The notes beneath the pieces are model-generated. The model did not search any database and had not been told where the DNA came from. It was given only the letters and a program-made list of their open reading frames with translations. From positions 21,480 through 85,479 of the forward strand of contig NZ_JAAGLY010000032.1 in NCBI RefSeq assembly GCF_010548375.1: 64,000 bases of DNA, read 5' to 3'. Position 1 is the first letter of the stretch. Each line of letters starts with the position of its first letter. Positions 49,263 through 58,753 of this stretch are shown here, in pieces. A program made the translations under genes and the position numbers. This DNA is from Streptomyces sp. SID13726 (GTDB taxonomy: Bacteria; Actinomycetota; Actinomycetes; Streptomycetales; Streptomycetaceae).

Positions 49263-52200
49263 ATGGCCGCCCGTATCACCGATCCCGATCAGCTCAAGGA
49301 GCTCCTCGGCATCCCGTTCACCCCGGAGCAGACGGCCTGCATCATCGCGCCGCCCGCCCCGCAGGTGATCGTGGCCGGTGCCGGATCGGGCAAGACCACG
49401 GTGATGGCGGCCCGCGTGGTCTGGCTGGTCGGCACAGGCCAGGTCGCCCCCGAGCAGGTCCTCGGCCTGACCTTCACCAACAAGGCCGCCGGTGAACTCG
49501 CGGAGCGGGTCCGCAAGGCGCTCGTCAAGGCGGGCGTCACCGACCCCGACGTCATCGACCCGGACAACCCGCCGGGCGAGCCCGTGATCTCCACCTACCA
49601 CGCCTTCGCGGGCCGTCTGCTGACCGACCACGGCCTGCGCATCGGCCTGGAGCCGACCTCCCGGCTGCTCGCCGACGCCACCCGCTTCCAGCTCGCCGCG
49701 CGTGTGCTGCGCGAAGCCCCGGGCCCCTACCCGGCCCTCACCCGCTCCTTCGCCGACCTGGTCAGCGACCTCCTCACCCTCGACGCCGAACTCGCCGAAC
49801 ACCTGGTCCGCCCCGAGCGGTTGCGGGCCTACGACGCCGAGCTGCTGCTCACCCTCCAGCGCGCCAAGCTCACCAACGACACCCTGCGCAAGGTTCCCGA
49901 GACTGCCGCCGCCCGCCGTGAACTCGCCGAGCTGGTCGTCCGCTACCGCGCCGCCAAACGCGAACGCGACCTGCTCGACTTCGGCGACCAGATCGCCCTG
50001 TCCGCGCGCCTCGCCGGAATCCCCGAGGTGGGCGGCGCCCTGCGCGGGGAGTTCAAGGTGGTGCTCCTCGACGAGTACCAGGACACCTCCGTCGCCCAAC
50101 GCGTCCTCCTGGCGGGCCTGTTCGGCGGCGGCACCGGACACCCCGTCACCGCCGTCGGCGACCCCTGCCAGGCCATCTACGGCTGGCGCGGCGCCTCCGT
50201 CGCCAACCTCGACGACTTCCCCGAGCACTTCGCCCACCCCGACGGCCGCCCCGCCACCCGCCAGGCGCTCAGCGAGAACCGCCGCAGCGGCGGCCGCCTC
50301 CTCGACCTCGCCAACGGCCTCGCCGAGCCCCTGCGCGCCATGCACGCGGGCGTGGAGGCCCTCCGCCCGGCTCCGGGCGCCGAACGCGACGGCCTGGTGC
50401 GCTGCGCCCTGCTGCCCACCCACGCGGAGGAGATGGACTGGCTGGCGGACTCCATCGCCCATCTCGTACGGACCGGAAAGGCACCCGGCGAGATCGCCGT
50501 CCTGTGCCGCACGGCGACCGACTTCGCCGAGATCCAGGGCGCGTTGGTCGCGCGGGACGTCCCCGTGGAGGTGGTGGGACTCTCCGGCTTGCTGCACCTG
50601 CCCGAGGTCGCCGACCTGGTCGCCGTCTGCGAGGTCCTCCAGGACCCCGGCGCCAACGCCGCCCTGGTCCGCCTGCTGACCGGTCCCCGCTGGCGCATCG
50701 GCCCCCGCGACCTCGCCCTCCTCGGCCGCCGCGCCCGGCGCCTGGTGTCCCACGCGCGCGTGGACGGCGACGACGACCCGGACCGCCGGCTCGCCGAGGC
50801 GGTCGAGGGGGTCGACCCGGCCGAGGTGATATCGCTCGCGGACGCCCTGGAGACCTTCCTGGAGACGCCCCTCTACGGCGACGACGAGGACGACGACGGG
50901 CTGCCCTTCTCACCGGACGCGCGCGTGCGGTTCGCCCGCCTGGCCGCCGAACTGCGCGACCTGCGCCGCTCGCTCGCCGACCCCCTGATGGACGTCCTGC
51001 ACCGCGTCCTCGCCGTCACCGGCCTGGAGGTCGAACTGTCGGCGTCCCCGCACGCACTGGCCGCCCGCCGCCGCGAGACCCTGTCCAACTTCCTCGACAT
51101 CGCCGCCTCGTTCGCGGCCGGGGACAACGAAGCGACCCTGCTCGCCTTCCTCGCCTTCCTGCGCACCGCCGCCCAGTACGAGAAGGGCCTCGACAACGCC
51201 CTCCCGGGCGGCGAGAACACCGTCAAGGTGCTCACCGCGCACAAGTCCAAGGGCTTGGAGTGGGACGTCGTCGCCGTCCCCGGTCTGGTCACCGACACCT
51301 TCCCGAGCGCCAAGGGCCGCGAGAAGTGGACCGCACAGGGCAAGGTGCTGCCACACGCCCTGCGCGGCGACACCGCGACCCTGCCCGACATCGCCTCCTG
51401 GGACTCACGCGGCATGAAGGCCTTCCACGAGGCCATGAAGGACCACCAGCACACCGAGGAACTCCGCCTCGGCTACGTCACCTTCACCCGCCCCCGCTCC
51501 CTCCTCCTCGGCTCCGGCCACTGGTGGGGGCCGTCCCAGAAGAAGCCCAGGGGACCGTCCGACTTCCTCCAGGCCCTCCACGACCACTGCGCGGCCGGCC
51601 ACGGCGAGATCGAGGCCTGGGCCGACGAGCCCGCCGAGGACGAGGAGAACCCGGCGCTGCACAGCCGGACCGAGGACCAGGTCTGGCCCCTGCCGCTCGA
51701 CGACACCGCTCTGGCCCGCCGCCGGGCGGCCGCCGAGACTGTCCTGGCCCACCTGGAGCGGCTCGCCTCCCACACGGACACCCACCCCGCGGCCGTACAC
51801 GACCCGGACGTCCACGACGACCCCGAGTGGCCGCCACCGCCGGACGACGAGGAACCGCCGTACGCCGAGGAGCCCCCCTTCGACGACGAGCCCGTCGGCG
51901 AGGATCCCTCTGAGGACTGGGACACCTGGACGACGGACCGCCCGGCCGTCCCGCACCAGGCGGCGGCCCCGGAGACCGCCGCCGCCCCGGCCCGCCCCCA
52001 CCCCGCGGACCGGGAACCCCTCACCCCCGAGGAGGCCCGCACCGTGGCCTCCTGGGACCGCGACCTCGACGCCCTCGCCGGCGAGCTGCTGCGCGCGCGG
52101 GAAGCCGTCACCGACGTACCGCTGCCCGTGTCGCTCACCGCGTCCCAGGTGCTCCGCCTGGCCGCCGACCCGGACGGGCTCGCGCAGGAGCTCGCGCGCC

Positions 52201-52781
52201 CCATGCCACGCCCTCCACAACCCGCCGCACGCCAGGGCACCCGATTCCATGCCTGGGTCGAGGCCCGCTTCGAACCCCTGACCCTGCCCATGCTGGAGCC
52301 GGACGACCTGCCGGGCAGCGACGCCGAGATCGCCGACGAACGCGACCTGGAAGCCCTCAAGGACGCCTTCGAACGCACCGAGTACGCCCACCGGCCGCCC
52401 CACCGCGTCGAGACGTCCTTCCAGCTCGCCATCGCGGGCCGGGTGGTCCGGGGCCGGATCGACGCCGTCTACCGGGAGACCGACGGGGAGACGACGACGT
52501 ACGAGATCGTCGACTGGAAGACCGGCCGCAACCGCACCGCCGACCCCCTCCAGCTCGCCGTGTACCGGGTGGCCTGGGCCGAGCAGCAGGGTGTGCCTGT
52601 GGAATCGGTCACGGCCGCGTTCCTGTACGTCCGCACCGGAGAGGTCGTACGGCCGCGCAACCTGCCCGACCGGGCCGCGCTGGAGCGGCTGTTGGCCCAG
52701 GAACCGGGCGGGTCGGCGCGGGGTTCCGTACCAGCAAACTGTGAGGAACCGCCCAACGAGGATGTCGGTGCGGGCCGATAG
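49263..52781 (+). CDS. adnB: AdnB-like helicase-nuclease subunit
   Basis: An 1172-residue UvrD-type helicase-nuclease. Motifs include AGAGSGKTT (near residue 41), TFTNKAAGEL, LLDEYQDTS, PCQAIYGWRGA, VLTAHKSKGLEWDV (motif V) and, in the C-terminal nuclease, EIVDWKTGRN. A long acidic Pro-rich linker (about residues 845-905) separates motor and nuclease. AdnB is the main motor in mycobacterial AdnAB, from published work. The ATG at 49263 is chosen by family fit; a TAGCCT at 49250-49255 could be a -10 box giving a leaderless mRNA. It lies 122 bases after adnA. No SOS box was noticed. Confidence 0.9.
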   Translation: MAARITDPDQLKELLGIPFTPEQTACIIAPPAPQVIVAGAGSGKTTVMAARVVWLVGTGQVAPEQVLGLTFTNKAAGELAERVRKALVKAGVTDPDVIDPDNPPGEPVISTYHAFAGRLLTDHGLRIGLEPTSRLLADATRFQLAARVLREAPGPYPALTRSFADLVSDLLTLDAELAEHLVRPERLRAYDAELLLTLQRAKLTNDTLRKVPETAAARRELAELVVRYRAAKRERDLLDFGDQIALSARLAGIPEVGGALRGEFKVVLLDEYQDTSVAQRVLLAGLFGGGTGHPVTAVGDPCQAIYGWRGASVANLDDFPEHFAHPDGRPATRQALSENRRSGGRLLDLANGLAEPLRAMHAGVEALRPAPGAERDGLVRCALLPTHAEEMDWLADSIAHLVRTGKAPGEIAVLCRTATDFAEIQGALVARDVPVEVVGLSGLLHLPEVADLVAVCEVLQDPGANAALVRLLTGPRWRIGPRDLALLGRRARRLVSHARVDGDDDPDRRLAEAVEGVDPAEVISLADALETFLETPLYGDDEDDDGLPFSPDARVRFARLAAELRDLRRSLADPLMDVLHRVLAVTGLEVELSASPHALAARRRETLSNFLDIAASFAAGDNEATLLAFLAFLRTAAQYEKGLDNALPGGENTVKVLTAHKSKGLEWDVVAVPGLVTDTFPSAKGREKWTAQGKVLPHALRGDTATLPDIASWDSRGMKAFHEAMKDHQHTEELRLGYVTFTRPRSLLLGSGHWWGPSQKKPRGPSDFLQALHDHCAAGHGEIEAWADEPAEDEENPALHSRTEDQVWPLPLDDTALARRRAAAETVLAHLERLASHTDTHPAAVHDPDVHDDPEWPPPPDDEEPPYAEEPPFDDEPVGEDPSEDWDTWTTDRPAVPHQAAAPETAAAPARPHPADREPLTPEEARTVASWDRDLDALAGELLRAREAVTDVPLPVSLTASQVLRLAADPDGLAQELARPMPRPPQPAARQGTRFHAWVEARFEPLTLPMLEPDDLPGSDAEIADERDLEALKDAFERTEYAHRPPHRVETSFQLAIAGRVVRGRIDAVYRETDGETTTYEIVDWKTGRNRTADPLQLAVYRVAWAEQQGVPVESVTAAFLYVRTGEVVRPRNLPDRAALERLLAQEPGGSARGSVPANCEEPPNEDVGAGR

Positions 52782-52791
52782 GCTCATGACC

Positions 52792-54204
52792 ATGAGCCAC
52801 CCCGTTGACAGTGCCGTCAGCGCCGTCCGTACGTATATCGAGCAGCACCGCGCCGTCTTCCTCGACGACCTCACCGAATGGCTGCGCATCCCGTCCGTCT
52901 CGGCCCAGCCCGACCACGAACCCGATGTGCGCCGCAGCGCCGACTGGCTCGCCGCCAAGCTCAAGGAGACCGGCTTCCCCACGGCCGAGGTCTGGGAGAC
53001 CCCGGGCGCGCCCGCCGTCTTCGCCGAGTGGCCCGCCGAGGACCCCGCGGCGCCCACGGTCCTCGTCTACGGCCACCACGACGTACAGCCCGCCGCCCCC
53101 GAGGACGGCTGGGACAGCGACCCCTTCGAGCCGGTCGTCCGCGACAACCGCCTCTACGCGCGCGGGGCGGCCGACGACAAGGGCCAGGTCTTCTTCCACA
53201 CCCTCGGCGTCCGCGCCCACCTCGCCGCCACCGGCCGCACCGCCCCCGCGGTGCACCTGAAGCTGCTGATCGAGGGTGAGGAGGAGTCCGGCTCACCCCA
53301 CTTCCGTGCCCTCGTCGAGGAGAACGCCGAAAGGCTCGCCGCCGACGCCGTGATCGTCTCCGACACCGGCATGTGGGACGAGAACACCCCCACGGTGTGC
53401 ACCGGCATGCGCGGTCTCGCCGAGTGCGAGATCCGGCTGTACGGGCCCGACCAGGACATCCACTCCGGTTCCTTCGGCGGCGCCGGCCCCAACCCGGCCA
53501 CGGCCGCCGCCCGCCTCGTCGCCGCCCTGCACGACGACCACGCGCGCGTGACGGTCCCGGGCTTCTACGACGGCATCGTCGAGCTCACCGACCGCGAGCG
53601 CGAACTCCTCGCCGAGCTGCCCTTCGACGAGGGGCAGTGGCTGAGCACCGCCAGGTCGTACGCCACCCACGGCGAGGCCGGACACAGCACCCTGGAGCGG
53701 ATCTGGGCCCGCCCCACCGCCGAGGTCAACGGCATCGGCGGCGGCTACCAGGGCCCCGGCAGCAAGACGATCATCCCGTCCTCCGCGATGGTGAAGCTCT
53801 CCTTCCGGCTGGTCGCCGGTCAGGACCCCGACCACGTCGAGCGGGCCGTGCGGGCCTGGGCCGCCGAGCAGGTGCCCGCCGGGATCCGCACCGAGATCAC
53901 CTTCGGTGCCGCCACGCGCCCGTGCCTGACCCCGCTGGACCACCCGGCCCTGCGGTCCGTCGTACGGGCCATGGGCCTGGCCTTCGACAAGCCGGTCCGC
54001 TTCACCCGCGAGGGCGGCTCAGGACCCGCCGCAGACCTCCAGGAAGTCCTCGGCGCACCCGTCCTCTTCCTCGGCATCTCCGTCCCCTCCGACGGCTGGC
54101 ACGCGCCGAACGAGAAGGTCGAGCTGGATCTGCTCCTCAAGGGCGTCGAGACCGCCGCCCATCTGTGGGGCGACCTCGCCGAGCACTGGCGCCATGCGCC
54201 CTGA
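52792..54204 (+). CDS. M20-family metallopeptidase/dipeptidase
   Basis: A roughly 470-residue M20 peptidase. Metal-site motifs: VYGHHDVQPA, GAADDKGQVFF, EGEEESGSP (catalytic Glu and bridging ligand), VSDTGMW, and the C-terminal HAPNEKVEL. It would hydrolyse dipeptides or N-acyl-amino acids in the cytoplasm. Start ATG at 52792 or two codons earlier at 52786; TAGGCT (52779-52784, overlapping the adnB stop) may be a -10 box, giving a leaderless transcript. The mycobacterial locus has a potassium-channel gene here instead, so this is a lineage difference. Confidence 0.9.
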   Translation: MSHPVDSAVSAVRTYIEQHRAVFLDDLTEWLRIPSVSAQPDHEPDVRRSADWLAAKLKETGFPTAEVWETPGAPAVFAEWPAEDPAAPTVLVYGHHDVQPAAPEDGWDSDPFEPVVRDNRLYARGAADDKGQVFFHTLGVRAHLAATGRTAPAVHLKLLIEGEEESGSPHFRALVEENAERLAADAVIVSDTGMWDENTPTVCTGMRGLAECEIRLYGPDQDIHSGSFGGAGPNPATAAARLVAALHDDHARVTVPGFYDGIVELTDRERELLAELPFDEGQWLSTARSYATHGEAGHSTLERIWARPTAEVNGIGGGYQGPGSKTIIPSSAMVKLSFRLVAGQDPDHVERAVRAWAAEQVPAGIRTEITFGAATRPCLTPLDHPALRSVVRAMGLAFDKPVRFTREGGSGPAADLQEVLGAPVLFLGISVPSDGWHAPNEKVELDLLLKGVETAAHLWGDLAEHWRHAP

Positions 54205-54360
54205 CCGTCCCGCGCCGTCCGGAGCGGCGGTGAGCGCGCGGCACACTGGAAGAGCCGCCCCGCACCGCCGCACCCCGCCGGACCCGGTCGCCTCCCGCCG
54301 TACGTCCCGCCGAACCGCCCGCCGAAACAATCCGCTGCACCGGGGGAGTTGGAAGCACTC

Positions 54361-55305
54361 GTGACCACCTGGACCGACCACACCGCCGACCGTCCTGTCT
54401 CGCTCACCGCCCCGAGCGGCATCGACCGCGCCGCGCACCACCGGCTCGACGAGGCCTGGCTCGCGGCGGCGTGGAGCCACCCCACGACCCGCTGTTTCGT
54501 GGTCTCCGGCGGTCAGGTCCTCGTCGACGAGACGGCGGACGGCCGTACCGAACTCGTCATGACCCCGTCCTTCGAGGCCCCGCTCACCGAGGCGCACCGC
54601 TACTTCCTCGGCATCGACGAGGAGGGCGTGCGCTACTTCGCGCTCCAGAAGGACGCCCTGCCCGGGCGCATCGACCAGTCGGCGCGCCCGGCCGGTCTGC
54701 GCGAGGCCGGACTGCTGCTGTCCGCGCGGGACGCCGGACTGATGGTGCACGCGGTCGGCCTGGAGAACTGGCAGCGCACCCACCGCTTCTGCTCCCGCTG
54801 CGGCGAGCGCACGGTCATCGCGGCGGCCGGGCACATCCGCCGCTGCCAGGCCTGCGGCGCCGAGCACTACCCGCGCACCGACCCGGCCGTGATCATGGCG
54901 GTCACCGACGAGGAGGACCGCATCCTGCTCGGCCGCCAGGTGCACTGGCCCGAGGGCCGCTTCTCCACGCTCGCCGGTTTCGTGGAGCCCGGCGAGTCCA
55001 TCGAGCAGTCGGTGCGCCGTGAGGTCTTCGAGGAGGCCGGGGTCACCGTCGGGCAGGTCGAGTACGTCGCCAGCCAGCCCTGGCCGTTCCCCTCCAGCCT
55101 GATGCTCGGCTTCATGGCCCGCGCCACCTCGACGGAGATCAACGTCGACGGCGACGAGATCCACGAGGCCCGCTGGTTCTCCCGCGACGACCTGGCCGCA
55201 GCCTTCGAGTCCGGCGAGGTCCTCCCGCCGTACGGCATCTCGATCGCGGCCCGTCTGATCGAGCTCTGGTACGGCAAGCCGCTGCCGACGAGGAGCTTCG
55301 TCTGA
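54361..55305 (+). CDS. nudC: NADH pyrophosphatase/decapping Nudix hydrolase NudC
   Basis: A 314-residue NudC. It has the zinc ribbon FCSRCGERT…CQACG (about residues 142-164), the Nudix box GFVEPGESIEQSVRREVFEEAGV (partly shown; REVFEEAG core) and the NudC-specific SQPWPFPSSLM motif. NudC hydrolyses NAD(H) and removes NAD caps from RNA. The GTG at 54361 follows GGAAG by five bases. It ends at a strong terminator shared with the convergent mycoredoxin gene. Confidence 0.95.
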   Translation: MTTWTDHTADRPVSLTAPSGIDRAAHHRLDEAWLAAAWSHPTTRCFVVSGGQVLVDETADGRTELVMTPSFEAPLTEAHRYFLGIDEEGVRYFALQKDALPGRIDQSARPAGLREAGLLLSARDAGLMVHAVGLENWQRTHRFCSRCGERTVIAAAGHIRRCQACGAEHYPRTDPAVIMAVTDEEDRILLGRQVHWPEGRFSTLAGFVEPGESIEQSVRREVFEEAGVTVGQVEYVASQPWPFPSSLMLGFMARATSTEINVDGDEIHEARWFSRDDLAAAFESGEVLPPYGISIAARLIELWYGKPLPTRSFV

Positions 55306-55332
55306 GGGACGGGCGAGCCCCGCCAGACGGAA

Positions 55333-55368
55333 GAAGGCGGTCCCTGAAGCGCCTCAGGGACCGCCTTC
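55333..55368. terminator. Bidirectional terminator between nudC and mycoredoxin genes
   Basis: A perfect 15-base-pair inverted repeat (55333-55347 and 55354-55368) with loop AGCGCC, in the gap between the convergent genes. Confidence 0.9.
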
Positions 55369-55392
55369 CGGACTGTGTGTCCGTGGTGCGTA

Positions 55393-55635
55393 CTACGCGC
55401 CGACCTTCTGCTTCACCTGCGCGAGCGACGGGTTCGTCAGCGTCGAACCGTCGGCGAACAGCACGGTGGGGACCGTCTGGTTGCCGCCGTTCGCCTTCTC
55501 GACGAACGCCGCCGACTCCGGGTCCTGCTCGATGTTGATCTCGGTGTACGCGATGCCCTCGCGGTCCAGCTGCTTCTTCAGCCGCTGGCAGTAACCGCAC
55601 CACGTGGTGCTGTACATCGTCACAGTGCCCTGCAT
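55393..55635 (-). CDS. mrx1: Mycoredoxin/glutaredoxin-like protein
   Basis: An 80-residue glutaredoxin-fold protein: VTMYSTTWCGYCQRLKKQLDREGIAY contains the CGYC active site, and QTVPTVLFADGSTLTNPS holds the cis-Pro. Mycoredoxin-1 reduces mycothiol mixed disulfides on proteins, as actinobacteria use mycothiol rather than glutathione. The ATG at 55635 follows GGAG by ten bases; upstream in-frame codons add unrelated sequence. The gene is divergent from uvrD2, as in mycobacteria (Rv3198A beside uvrD2). Confidence 0.93.
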   Translation of the reverse strand: MQGTVTMYSTTWCGYCQRLKKQLDREGIAYTEINIEQDPESAAFVEKANGGNQTVPTVLFADGSTLTNPSLAQVKQKVGA

Positions 55636-55770
55636 GTCTCGCGCGCTCCTCTGGTGGCTCGGGGAAGAGGTCGTCCAGAGAGGGAACGTATGCGACCGGG
55701 CCGCCATTCCCGACCCGGGGACCCCGACCAGGTGACGCCTGCCGCATTAGTACGACTGCGAGCACCTGCC

Positions 55771-55779
55771 TGTGGACAA
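55771..55779 (-). promoter_or_regulatory. DnaA box upstream of uvrD2
   Basis: TGTGGACAA, the complement of TTGTCCACA, the preferred DnaA box of Streptomyces, 40 bases before the uvrD2 start in the divergent promoter region. Confidence 0.5.
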
Positions 55780-55818
55780 CCGGCTCACCCGTCTCCGCCG
55801 ACCTGGCAGCATGGCGGT

Positions 55819-58089
55819 GTGACAGCAGCAACGCACTCCACCCTCTTCCCGCGCACACCGGACACCCCCGACGCGGTGCTCGAAGGGCTCGACCCCGAGC
55901 AGCGCGAGGTGGCCACCGCCCTGCACGGCCCGGTGTGTGTGCTGGCGGGCGCCGGCACCGGCAAGACCCGGGCGATCACCCACCGCATCGCCTACGGGGT
56001 GCGGGCCGGCATCCTCCAGCCCTCCAGCGTGCTCGCCGTCACCTTCACCAACCGCGCCGCGGGAGAGATGCGCGGGCGACTGCGCCAGCTCGGCGCCGGG
56101 GGCGTCCAGGCCCGGACGTTCCACTCGGCCGCCCTGCGCCAGCTCCAGTACTTCTGGCCCAAGGCGGTCGGCGGCTCGCTGCCCCGGCTCGTCGACCGCA
56201 AGATCCAGCTCGTCGCCGACGCGGCCGCCGCCTGCCGCATCCGCCTGGACCGGGGCGAGCTGCGGGACGTCACCGGAGAGATCGAGTGGTCCAAGGTCAC
56301 CCAGACCGTGCCCGCCGACTACGCCCTCGCAGCCGCGAAGGCCGGCCGTGAGACCCCCCGAGCGCCCGCCGAGATCGCCCAGCTCTACGCCGCCTACGAG
56401 GATCTCAAGCGTGACCGTGCCGTCATCGACTTCGAGGACGTGCTGCTGCTGACCGTCGCCATCCTCCAGGACCGGCACGACATCGCCGACCAGGTGCGTT
56501 CCCAGTACCAGCACTTCGTCGTCGACGAGTACCAGGACGTCAGCCCGCTCCAGCAGCGCCTGCTGGAACTCTGGCTGGGGCGCCGGGACAACCTGTGCGT
56601 CGTCGGCGACGCCAGCCAGACGATCTACTCGTTCACAGGAGCAACTCCCGACCATCTTCTCGACTTCCGCACCCGCCACCCCGGGGCCACCGTCGTCAAG
56701 CTGGTCCGCGACTACCGCTCCACCCCCCAGGTCGTCCACCTGGCCAACGGCCTCCTCTCCCAGGCCCGCGGCCGCGCCGCCGACCACCGGCTGGAACTGA
56801 TCTCGCAGCGCAAGGGAGGCCCCGAGCCCGTCTACACCGAGTACACCGACGAGCCCGCCCAGGCCGGGGGCGCCGCCCGCCGCATCCGGGACCTCATCGG
56901 CGCGGGCGTCCGGGCCAGCGAGATCGCCGTGCTGTTCCGCACCAACTCCCAGTCCGAGACCTACGAACAGGCCCTCGCCGACGCCGGGGTCCCCTATCAG
57001 CTGCGGGGCGCCGAGCGGTTCTTCGACCGGCCCGAGGTGCGCAGGGCCATCGTCAACCTCCGGGCGGCGGCCCGCTTCGGGGGCAACGACTCCCGGCTGG
57101 ACGACGCCGACGACCTGCCCTCCCAGGTGCGTGCCGTGCTGTCGGGCGAGGGCTGGACCACCGAGCCGCCCGCCGGCTCCGGGGCCGTCAGAGAGCGCTG
57201 GGAGTCGCTGGCCGCGCTGGTGAACCTCGCGCAGGACTTCGCCGCGGCCAAAGCCGCCGCAGGAACCACAGGGACCCCCGGGATCACAGGGACCGCTGCC
57301 GACACCGCTGCCGACACCGCAGCCGTATCCGGTGCCACCCTGGCCGACCTCGTCGCCGAACTCGACGAGCGGGCAGGCGCCCAGCACGCCCCGACCGTCG
57401 AGGGCGTCACCCTCGTCTCCCTGCACTCCGCCAAGGGCCTGGAGTGGGACGCCGTCTTCCTGGTCGGGGTCGCCGAGGGCATGATGCCGATCACCTACGC
57501 CAGGACCGACGAACAGATCGAGGAGGAGCGCCGGCTCCTCTATGTCGGCGTCACCCGCGCCCGCGAGCGCCTCCATGTCTCCTGGTCGCTCTCCCGCTCG
57601 CCCGGCGGCCGTCCCAACCGCCGCCCCAGCCGGTTCCTCGACGGACTGCGCCCCGGCTCCACCGGGACCGTGGGGCGCAGCGCCGCGGTCGGCTCCGGAG
57701 GCGTCGAGCGGGGCTTCACGAGTCCCGTGGGCGCCGTCCCGAGACGCACCCAGCGCACCCCGGCCCGCTGCCGGGTCTGCGGGCGCACGCTCACCGACGC
57801 CGGCGAGATGAAGCTGATGCGCTGCGAGGACTGTCCCTCCGACATGGACGAGGGGCTCTACGAGCGGTTGCGCGACTGGCGCGCGGTGCAGGCGCAGCGC
57901 ACCGGGCAGCCCGCCTTCTGCGTCTTCACCGACAAGACACTGATGGCGATCGCCGAGGGCGTCCCCGACGACGAGCACGAGCTGGCGCGGATCCCCGGCG
58001 TCGGCATGCGCAAGCTCAACCGGTACGGAGCCGATGTGCTGGCCATCTGCGCAGGCCGAGAGGTGGCGGAGGACGCGGACGGGGACTGA
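55819..58089 (+). CDS. uvrD2: UvrD2-type DNA helicase with zinc motif and HRDC domain
   Basis: A 756-residue SF1 helicase: AGAGTGKTRAITHR (Walker A near residue 47), TFTNRAAGEMRGRL, VVDEYQDVSP, DASQTIYSFTGA and SLHSAKGLEWDAVF. After the motor comes a four-Cys zinc motif (CRVCG…RCEDC, near residues 650-675) and a C-terminal HRDC domain (RLRDWRAVQAQRTGQPAFCVFTDKTL, IPGVGMRKLNRYG). This arrangement is specific to actinobacterial UvrD2, which is essential for growth in mycobacteria. A short Thr/Ala repeat insert occurs near residue 495. GTG start at 55819. Confidence 0.95.
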   Translation: MTAATHSTLFPRTPDTPDAVLEGLDPEQREVATALHGPVCVLAGAGTGKTRAITHRIAYGVRAGILQPSSVLAVTFTNRAAGEMRGRLRQLGAGGVQARTFHSAALRQLQYFWPKAVGGSLPRLVDRKIQLVADAAAACRIRLDRGELRDVTGEIEWSKVTQTVPADYALAAAKAGRETPRAPAEIAQLYAAYEDLKRDRAVIDFEDVLLLTVAILQDRHDIADQVRSQYQHFVVDEYQDVSPLQQRLLELWLGRRDNLCVVGDASQTIYSFTGATPDHLLDFRTRHPGATVVKLVRDYRSTPQVVHLANGLLSQARGRAADHRLELISQRKGGPEPVYTEYTDEPAQAGGAARRIRDLIGAGVRASEIAVLFRTNSQSETYEQALADAGVPYQLRGAERFFDRPEVRRAIVNLRAAARFGGNDSRLDDADDLPSQVRAVLSGEGWTTEPPAGSGAVRERWESLAALVNLAQDFAAAKAAAGTTGTPGITGTAADTAADTAAVSGATLADLVAELDERAGAQHAPTVEGVTLVSLHSAKGLEWDAVFLVGVAEGMMPITYARTDEQIEEERRLLYVGVTRARERLHVSWSLSRSPGGRPNRRPSRFLDGLRPGSTGTVGRSAAVGSGGVERGFTSPVGAVPRRTQRTPARCRVCGRTLTDAGEMKLMRCEDCPSDMDEGLYERLRDWRAVQAQRTGQPAFCVFTDKTLMAIAEGVPDDEHELARIPGVGMRKLNRYGADVLAICAGREVAEDADGD

Positions 58090-58102
58090 TTTCAACTCGT
58101 CG

Positions 58103-58142
58103 AAAAAATAGTTTGCGCATGCCCCAGCAATCCCCATAGGTT
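58103..58142 (+). promoter_or_regulatory. WhiB7-type (autoregulated) promoter of wblC
   Basis: An A6 tract (58103-58108) lies just upstream of a -35 TTGCGC (58113-58118); after an 18-base spacer comes the -10 TAGGTT (58137-58142). AT-rich DNA next to the -35 is what WhiB7 recognises together with the housekeeping sigma factor. The predicted transcript start is near 58149, giving a leader of about 600 bases. Confidence 0.7.
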
Positions 58143-58258
58143 CTTAGCCACGGGGACGGAGGCCTTCTCGGAGGCCCTGATTCCGTGTTCTACTTGCATA
58201 TCCGTCGGACTGCGGCTCACACCGCGGTCCCCCGAGACGCCGAGAGGAGGCGATTCCA

Positions 58259-58579
58259 GTGATCAGCATCAACACCAGCTCCACCAGCACGGCCAAAATG
58301 ACCGATCGCTCGGTCGTCTCCACGTGCATGCTCGGCGTTTCGAACCTGGGCACCGGTCTGTCCGGCATTTCTGCCGCTCGCCCGGCGTCCTCCCTGTCTC
58401 TCGCGGTCCTTCCCGTCCGTGAGCGCAATGAGCGACCGACGAAGGCACTGGAAGCAGTAGTGGCACAGGCACACGCCTATGCCTTTGCGGCGGCCGGTGC
58501 CGGATTCCGGAAGCAGACGACGCAGCACCACCAGATGTGGGCCTTCCGTGGGCCAGAACCCTGGAGTGATCCAGCCTGA
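58259..58579 (+). CDS. Upstream ORF in the wblC leader (106 aa)
   Basis: GTG at 58259 is preceded by GAGAGGAGG, one of the best ribosome sites in the window. The frame runs 107 codons and stops with TGA at 58577-58579, 21 bases before the attenuator stem. The peptide begins MISINTSSTSTAKMTDRSVV and is Ser/Ala-rich, without a known domain. For Streptomyces wblC and mycobacterial whiB7, ribosome progress through such an upstream ORF is reported to decide whether the terminator forms, linking expression to translation-inhibiting antibiotics. A hairpin GCCTGA-TCGAC-TCAGGC (58574-58590) covers the stop codon. Confidence 0.8.
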   Translation: MISINTSSTSTAKMTDRSVVSTCMLGVSNLGTGLSGISAARPASSLSLAVLPVRERNERPTKALEAVVAQAHAYAFAAAGAGFRKQTTQHHQMWAFRGPEPWSDPA

Positions 58580-58600
58580 TCGACTCAGGCCGGCGCCTTC

Positions 58601-58640
58601 AGGGCCGCGGAACCCCATCCGGGATCCGCGGCCCTTCTGT
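58601..58640 (+). terminator. Attenuator (Rho-independent terminator) in the wblC leader
   Basis: Arms 58601-58611 and 58625-58635 (11 perfect pairs) plus an inner CCC/GGG pair, directly followed by TCTGTTTT. A true U-tract is rare in this genome, and the site lies between the upstream ORF and wblC, so it is almost certainly a conditional terminator. Confidence 0.88.
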
Positions 58641-58753
58641 TTTCCCCGAACGGGGAGAGCGGAGTGAAGGGGCCTCGGGACAAGAAAAGAACCCGGTACC
58701 AAGCCGACTACCGGTCCAACAGGGCCGGACCGACCAGACGAGGAAGACGAACC

